The notes under the pieces were generated by a model. That model was given only the letters and a program-made list of their open reading frames with translations, searched no databases and was not told where the DNA came from. Positions 60,073 to 64,000 of a DNA stretch of 64,000 bases are shown piece by piece. Within the stretch, counting starts at the first letter, position 1. Each line of letters begins with the position of its first letter. Source of the DNA: Sphingopyxis sp. (GTDB lineage: Bacteria > Pseudomonadota > Alphaproteobacteria > Sphingomonadales > Sphingomonadaceae); NCBI GenBank assembly GCA_013823985.1, contig PNNB01000071.1, forward strand, positions 1 through 64,000, read 5' to 3'. A program made the position numbers and the translations under genes.

Positions 60073-60119
60073 GACTTCTAATCTTGAGGCCACAGGTTCG
60101 ACTCCTGTAGGGCGCGCCA
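60073..60119 (+). repeat. attR, 47-bp attachment repeat
   Basis: It is identical to 50049-50095 in all 47 bases and holds the original 3' part of the tRNA-Arg gene without its 5' part. After it the sequence diverges (CGCAGT instead of AATTTT). Confidence 0.92.
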
Positions 60120-60251
60120 CGCAGTCCTTAAAATCGCAGTTATCCAGAGACTTTTGATGCATCGCTCAGAAAGCGGCGGACTTCCGCGCGCTTTGGCGGG
60201 TGCAAAATTCGACCAGAAGCCAAAAGCGTCTCTGTTGCGAGTTGATTTGCC

Positions 60252-60286
60252 AAAAAAATAGGGCCCGTCTCAAGGGCCCAAAAAAC
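60252..60286 (-). terminator. Intrinsic terminator after the serine recombinase
   Basis: Read on the minus strand, GGGCCC (60274-60279) pairs with GGGCCC (60261-60266), with A/T extensions, followed by TATTTTTTT. It ends the operon 25 to 60 nt after the recombinase stop. Confidence 0.8.
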
Positions 60287-60312
60287 AGACTTCTGTTGGA
60301 ATGTGCGAGGCG

Positions 60313-62001
60313 TCAGACGAATCCGAGCACGCGCTTCTGGTCGGCCCAATCGAGTGGGAGATCGGCCGTAAGAAGTTTGCCAGGCGTGAGTTTAAGGGGC
60401 TGACGTCCTTCGACAATAGCGGTGACTATGTCGGGTGCGAGGCATGCGAGCTTTGCAACCTTCATCATCCGGACACGGCACCTGCCCTGCTCGGCAGCAA
60501 GAGTGGGGATTGATTTATTTGGGTTGTTAGTGAGTTGGGTCACGACCATTCGAGATTCCACGATTAGCGCGATAAGCTTTTCATCGCGCATTTGTATATT
60601 GCTTTCCGATGTTGGTGCCGGGATGACTAGTCGTAGAGCTTTTCCCCGTCGCAGCCTGATCGCCTGACGTTCGATTATCAGATTTACTTTTGTTGGTTGA
60701 ACAGCGCTGTCAGCTCTAATGATATTAAGCAGACCTCGGTTGTCCACTCTGATTACCACACGGTCATCGTACACGTCGATGCCGTCCAGCGCACTTCGAA
60801 GTATCTCCTGCTTTCGTGTGTATTTCGCAGTACCAAGTTCGGTCGCCAGTTTGTTGCATCGTGCGATTATGTTGTGCAGTTGTTCACTCGTATAAGTGCC
60901 GTCCAACAGCATATTTTGCACCTTATTGCCGGAAGCTAGCGTCTGCGAAAGCTGTTCAACGACGATGTCTTCAATGTCACGGGCATTGACGCGGGACGCC
61001 GCTGAATCGCCTAAGGTTTCATATCGGTTCGCATAATAGTGGAAGCGGCGATTGCCTTTCTGGGTATGGGTAAGAACCATCGCCCTACCCTCGCCATCAT
61101 GAATGAGGCCTGCCAGCACACCGGTTCGGGGACTAACTTTGCGAGAACTACCACCCTGCCCCTGCTTCGCGAGTTTAGCCTGGACCTGATTCCACAACTC
61201 TTCAGGCACTATAGCTTCATGTTCGCCCTCAAACGCTTCGCCCTTATGCACTGTCATACCGCGATAGATGCGGTTGGACAAAAGATGATAGAGATTGCCA
61301 CGTTTGAAGTGGACGCCGCCCTTCGTCCCGCCCTCCTTGCGTTGCTGAACCTTGGTCAAGCTGCCGTTTCGGGCCAATATCTGGACAAGCTCAGGAACGG
61401 AGTTTGCTGTCAGGTAAAGTTGCATGATTTTTCGGACTTGCTCGGCTTCCGGTTCGTTGACGACTAGCTTGCGCTCAATAACGTCGTATCCCAGCGGAAC
61501 CGGCCCGCCCATCCAGATGCCTTTGCGCTTGGATGCATAAATTTTATCCCGGATGCGCTCGCCGGTGACCTCACGCTCGAACTGGGCAAAGGATAGCAAC
61601 ATGTTTAGGGTTAGCCGACCCATACTTGTCGTCGTGTTGAACGACTGGGTAATGGAGACAAAGCTCGCGCCCTTGCGGTCGAGGATTTCTACGATTTTTG
61701 CAAAGTCTGACAGCGAGCGCGTTAGCCGGTCGATCTTGTAGAGCAGTATGATATCGACCTTTCCTGCTTCGATGTCCGCCAACAGCCGTTTGAGTCCTGG
61801 ACGCTCCAACGTTCCGCCGGAGAACCCGCCATCATCATACCGGTCTTTGGTAACTGTCCAGCCTTCATGCCGCTGGCTCAGCGCATAGGCTGTGCAGGCA
61901 TCATATTGCGCATCAAGGCTGTTATACTCCTGCTCGAGACCATCTTCGGTCGATTTGCGGGTGTAAATAGCACAGCGGACCAGTTTCTTGGATCGGTCCA
62001 T
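60313..62001 (-). CDS. Large serine recombinase, 562 aa
   Basis: The resolvase domain (about 8-150) has the catalytic Ser in CAIYTRKSTEDG, the RYDDGGFSGGTLERPGLKRLL motif and IILLYKIDRLTRSLSDF. The recombinase domain (about 160-270: RKGIWMGGPVPLGY) and the zinc-ribbon-like region follow; the zinc ligands look weak. The C-terminus is long and basic. The ATG at 62001 lies one base after the DUF2924 stop. It is the third gene of the DUF3489 - DUF2924 - recombinase cassette, which is seen in many alphaproteobacteria. Confidence 0.9.
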   Translation of the reverse strand: MDRSKKLVRCAIYTRKSTEDGLEQEYNSLDAQYDACTAYALSQRHEGWTVTKDRYDDGGFSGGTLERPGLKRLLADIEAGKVDIILLYKIDRLTRSLSDFAKIVEILDRKGASFVSITQSFNTTTSMGRLTLNMLLSFAQFEREVTGERIRDKIYASKRKGIWMGGPVPLGYDVIERKLVVNEPEAEQVRKIMQLYLTANSVPELVQILARNGSLTKVQQRKEGGTKGGVHFKRGNLYHLLSNRIYRGMTVHKGEAFEGEHEAIVPEELWNQVQAKLAKQGQGGSSRKVSPRTGVLAGLIHDGEGRAMVLTHTQKGNRRFHYYANRYETLGDSAASRVNARDIEDIVVEQLSQTLASGNKVQNMLLDGTYTSEQLHNIIARCNKLATELGTAKYTRKQEILRSALDGIDVYDDRVVIRVDNRGLLNIIRADSAVQPTKVNLIIERQAIRLRRGKALRLVIPAPTSESNIQMRDEKLIALIVESRMVVTQLTNNPNKSIPTLAAEQGRCRVRMMKVAKLACLAPDIVTAIVEGRQPLKLTPGKLLTADLPLDWADQKRVLGFV

Positions 62002-62002
62002 C

Positions 62003-62443
62003 TCATGCCGCCTTTGCTGACAACCCAAAGAACGTTGGGCCGGACCAGTGTGTTCCTGTCACCTTACGGGCGATCTCCGACAGCGAACGGTAGGTCTCGC
62101 TTTCCCATTCGAACCCGCCTTCGGTCGCCGTAACAGCGATTGTTGTTCCGTTCCACTCGCGAACGAACCGGGTTCCTGGCAGTATCGGGCCGCGTCGTTG
62201 CAAGGTCGGCGTAACTCCATCGCCGCTTCTGCTAAATCGATCGAGTTCACGCTCAATATAAACAGGCAGTTTGCCAAGAGCCTTTTCCTGCAATTGGTGC
62301 GCTATTAAATGTCGCAGGAGGCTCGGTGTAGCATGCGGTAAATTTACTCCAGATAGATCTAGCAACGATTGTCTGAGCTGCACCGGTGACATCGAAGCCA
62401 GTGATTTCAGTTCAGCCTCAAGTTTATCCAAGCGCGCCATCAC
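62003..62443 (-). CDS. DUF2924 protein, 146 aa
   Basis: The N-terminus is a short helix with basic residues, followed by PHATPSLLRHLIAHQLQEKALG, then LPGTRFVREWNGTTIAVTATEGGFEWESETYRSLSEIARKVTGTHWSGPTFFGL, the DUF2924 signature. These proteins almost always sit beside a serine recombinase, and are thought to assist it as a partner. The start overlaps the DUF3489 stop by 4 nt; a second ATG lies 3 nt downstream. Confidence 0.9.
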   Translation of the reverse strand: MMARLDKLEAELKSLASMSPVQLRQSLLDLSGVNLPHATPSLLRHLIAHQLQEKALGKLPVYIERELDRFSRSGDGVTPTLQRRGPILPGTRFVREWNGTTIAVTATEGGFEWESETYRSLSEIARKVTGTHWSGPTFFGLSAKAA

Positions 62444-62694
62444 GCGCCTCCGCTTGGGACGATAAGGTAGCGGCGGACGCCGTCGATCTTATCGCTTTCA
62501 ATGACATGCCCCTTCTTCTTCAGCCCGGTCATGAATGATCGCGTTGAATGGTGCTGCCAGTTGGCGAGAGCCGACATTTCCTCGAGTGTCGCTCCATCTT
62601 CTCTGGAAAGAAGGTCGATAATTTGCTGGTTCTTGGCTTTTGGTTCCTGTTTTGCAGATTGAGCAGTCGATTTAGCGGCTGACTTGTTTGTCAT
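62440..62694 (-). CDS. DUF3489 protein, 84 aa
   Basis: A basic Lys/Ala-rich tail (1-20) leads to a small winged-helix-like domain: IIDLLSREDGATLEEMSALANWQHHSTRSFMTGLKKKGHVIESDKIDGVRRYLI, the DUF3489 pattern. It is the first gene of the recombinase operon and probably its regulator or DNA-binding helper. It ends 4 nt into the DUF2924 gene. Confidence 0.9.
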   Translation of the reverse strand: MTNKSAAKSTAQSAKQEPKAKNQQIIDLLSREDGATLEEMSALANWQHHSTRSFMTGLKKKGHVIESDKIDGVRRYLIVPSGGA

Positions 62695-62846
62695 GGGTAG
62701 TTCTCCATAAATGGAACAGCCTTATGCTGCTCCCACCACCCAAAGCCCCGCAATGGCGAGGCTCGTTCACACGGCCATACCGCCGCGCGTCACACGCAGA
62801 CCAATGCTCGAACGTCCAACGAAGTCGAGTGGATTGTTGGGATTAG

Positions 62847-63068
62847 CGCAGAAAATTAAGGCGTTGGGATATCTGGACCGAGCGCCTCAACATCGACGAG
62901 CCCTACGCCAACGATTATGCCGGAAATACGCACGCGCTTTTCGTTACGATCGACGAGTACGCGGTGCAGATCGAGTTTCCAGCGCCCGCCAATATCGCGG
63001 CGCAGCGCAAAGCCGCCGCCGTCAGCGATGAGCGTGCCTGTTTCTTCGATTCTGCTGCCGATGTTTGA
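62847..63068 (+). pseudogene. N-terminally truncated gene remnant
   Basis: The frame is open from after a TAG at 62844 to the TGA at 63066-63068 and reads like a real protein end (WTERLNIDEPYANDYAGN, then HALFVTIDEYAVQIEFPAP), but has no ATG, GTG or TTG start in place. The upstream 150 nt (62700-62846) hold no matching frame. I see no family. It is probably the C-terminal rest of a gene lost when the recombinase cassette was inserted. Confidence 0.45.
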
Positions 63069-63363
63069 CATACGACTACAGCTAACGATGAAACCGGCGC
63101 TAATCCATTCAGAAATAATAACTCAAAAGCTGCATATCGACTTTGGCGACAAATCGAGCATTCGTTGGTGCATGGCAATTCCTGCAAATGACGAAGCTCG
63201 CAAACTTTTCAACGAGATCGGCTGCATTATGGAAGATGCTAGCGTTGTTGCGCTCATGTGGCGAGATGGAGATGGATTAGACCTGCGGGCGCGATTACAA
63301 AGCTTGTTGGATGCTCACGCGGAAATTGGCAATCTACTCGCGAATATCGAAAAAGCGTGCTGA
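63061..63363 (+). CDS. Hypothetical protein, 100 aa
   Basis: The ATG at 63061 overlaps the stop of the gene remnant. The product is soluble, beta then helical: IHSEIITQKLHIDFGDKSSIRWCMAIPANDEARKLFNEIGCIMEDASVVALMWRDGDGLD, with an amphipathic helix at the end. The longer frame from 62917 lies over the remnant. No domain is recognised. Probably an accessory gene. Confidence 0.5.
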   Translation: MFDIRLQLTMKPALIHSEIITQKLHIDFGDKSSIRWCMAIPANDEARKLFNEIGCIMEDASVVALMWRDGDGLDLRARLQSLLDAHAEIGNLLANIEKAC

Positions 63364-63705
63364 ATACGCCACGTAGTAAAATTGTCGGCTTTGTTGGACA
63401 GTCCGGAAAGTCCGCTTTTGTAGGTGCGATCGCAGTTATTGGCCGTTCGTTCATAGGTCACTTGAACGGCAGCTTCGCGCCCATTTTATCCGTTTGACCA
63501 TGAGGGTCCCAGATACGAAAGCGGTCGTTTGATACCAATTGCTCAAGTTCAAACTTGGCGTCTCATACCAGTCAATCAGCTGCCCGTTTCGAAAATGTAG
63601 AATCAGACAATCAGAATTCGTGTACAGAATGTGGCGATGGACATAACTGTGCAACTTCCTCATATTTTCCAGGCAAACGCAAATCGATTTTACCGCTAGG
63701 TTATA
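63364..63705. other. 342-nt gap with a partial dispersed-repeat-like stretch
   Basis: Around 63389-63440 the sequence has GGACAGTCCGGAAAGTCCGCTTTTG, split as GGACAGTCCGG and AAAGTCCGCTTTTG, related to the GACAGTCCG core of copies A-C. A minus-strand frame (63451-63723) spans the rest but overlaps a better ORF and shows no ribosome site, so I do not call it. I see nothing else. Confidence 0.35.
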
Positions 63706-64000
63706 ATGCCAACGCTGGAGCATCTTTGCCGAGATACTCCGCTAGTAACAGCTAAGGCGCTCTTGTTAGATGAATTCTTAGACCAGTGTGCCAAGCGGAT
63801 CGAAAACCATACAGCGAACGAGGCATGTAAGGCGTTCTCTCTAACGCTTGACGGGATTTTTGAACGTCATCTGAGTCAGTGGGTCGCCGCATACGGCGAG
63901 AAGTGTGAAGGCAGGAATAAGCTTTTGGAAGCAACCGCACGGATATATTCATTAGACGTTGGAACTCTTGGTCTTGAGCACGGTCTTTGGAAACTCCATC
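63706..64000 (+). CDS. Hypothetical protein, partial at the window end (at least 98 aa)
   Basis: The frame opens after a TAG at 63697 and starts at the ATG at 63706, continuing without a stop to the last base. The product is helical with conserved-looking clusters (LLDEFLDQCAKRIENHTANEACKAFSLTLDGIFERHL as a helical stretch, then KLLEATARIYSLDVGTLGLE). No signal peptide is visible. No family is recognised. Confidence is limited because the 3' end is missing. Confidence 0.5.
   Translation, partial: MPTLEHLCRDTPLVTAKALLLDEFLDQCAKRIENHTANEACKAFSLTLDGIFERHLSQWVAAYGEKCEGRNKLLEATARIYSLDVGTLGLEHGLWKLH

Larger units (their letters stand above)
50049..60119. mobile_element. Integrated phage-satellite-like element in tRNA-Arg(TCT)
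   Basis: It is bounded by 47-bp perfect direct repeats (50049-50095 and 60073-60119). The minus-strand block runs integrase, unknown 261-aa gene, AlpA, small ORF, primase-helicase, small genes, major capsid protein, small terminase. A plus-strand cargo block (50291-52210) follows next to attL. No portal, large terminase, head protease, tail, lysis or repressor gene is found, so it is not a complete prophage. Every gene is open, so it does not look decayed. About 10 kb, the size of a typical satellite. Confidence 0.85.

Noticed and set aside
50049..60119. Element as a decayed ordinary prophage
   Set aside because: All genes are open, att repeats are perfect, and the missing genes are exactly those a satellite would take from a helper. 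A deletion origin cannot be fully excluded, so this is a preference and not proof.
60140..60349. Small minus-strand frame after the serine recombinase (69 codons)
   Set aside because: It overlaps the recombinase end and crosses its terminator, and has no ribosome site.
63451..63723. Minus-strand frame of 90 codons near the window end
   Set aside because: It has no ribosome site and odd composition, and it collides with a better plus-strand ORF from 63706.
1..64000. CRISPR arrays or rRNA genes
   Set aside because: No regularly spaced repeats and no rRNA-like stretch were seen anywhere in the window.

Overview
The window looks like a chromosome segment from an alphaproteobacterium of the order Sphingomonadales (Sphingopyxis/Sphingorhabdus-like). 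Pointers are the DUF4167 protein, a CC_3452-family protein, the NDUFA12 - DUF2155 - aat cluster, a PurS-type purine pathway, a CarD regulator, paired DUF4139 proteins, and TonB-receptor-style IVVTA motifs. The genus is an inference; no rRNA or other marker is present.

Region 1 (1-1978) is accessory: an orphan gene, an exported protein and a ParDE-like toxin-antitoxin pair, separated by three copies of a short dispersed repeat. Region 2 (1979-49960) is mostly core chromosome. It holds an alkaline phosphatase behind a good Pho box, prmC, stress and envelope genes, two c-di-GMP proteins, an acyl-CoA dehydrogenase with thioesterase and crotonase, an M23 peptidase, hemB coupled to a spermidine-synthase-like membrane protein and a gamma carbonic anhydrase, a siderophore receptor behind two Fur-like boxes, arsC, a fatty acyl-AMP ligase, recX, a four-gene cluster of unknown role led by a membrane-anchored LuxR-type regulator, the bifunctional ppGpp enzyme, carD, two head-GIN proteins, NDUFA12/DUF2155/aat, purC, an M16 peptidase, purS, purQ and a queuosine-precursor transporter. 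Many neighbours overlap by ATGA, implying translational coupling.

Region 3 (50049-60119) is an integrated element of about 10 kb in the 3' part of a tRNA-Arg(TCT) gene, bounded by 47-bp perfect direct repeats. It carries a tyrosine integrase, an AlpA-like regulator, a primase-helicase, an HK97-type major capsid protein and a small-terminase-like protein, but no portal, large terminase, head protease, tail or lysis gene. This matches a phage satellite that makes its own capsid and packaging-specificity subunit and borrows the rest from a helper. Its tRNA-proximal end carries three oppositely oriented cargo genes, including a DUF6161-like membrane protein. A nested inverted repeat containing a 34-nt alternating purine-pyrimidine run lies just behind the primase and is a candidate replication origin or packaging signal.

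Region 4 (60120-64000) is a second, older-looking island next to the same tRNA site: a DUF3489 - DUF2924 - large serine recombinase operon, a gene remnant, a small unknown gene and an unknown gene that runs off the window end.

All family assignments come from reading the translated sequence by eye; no database search was run.
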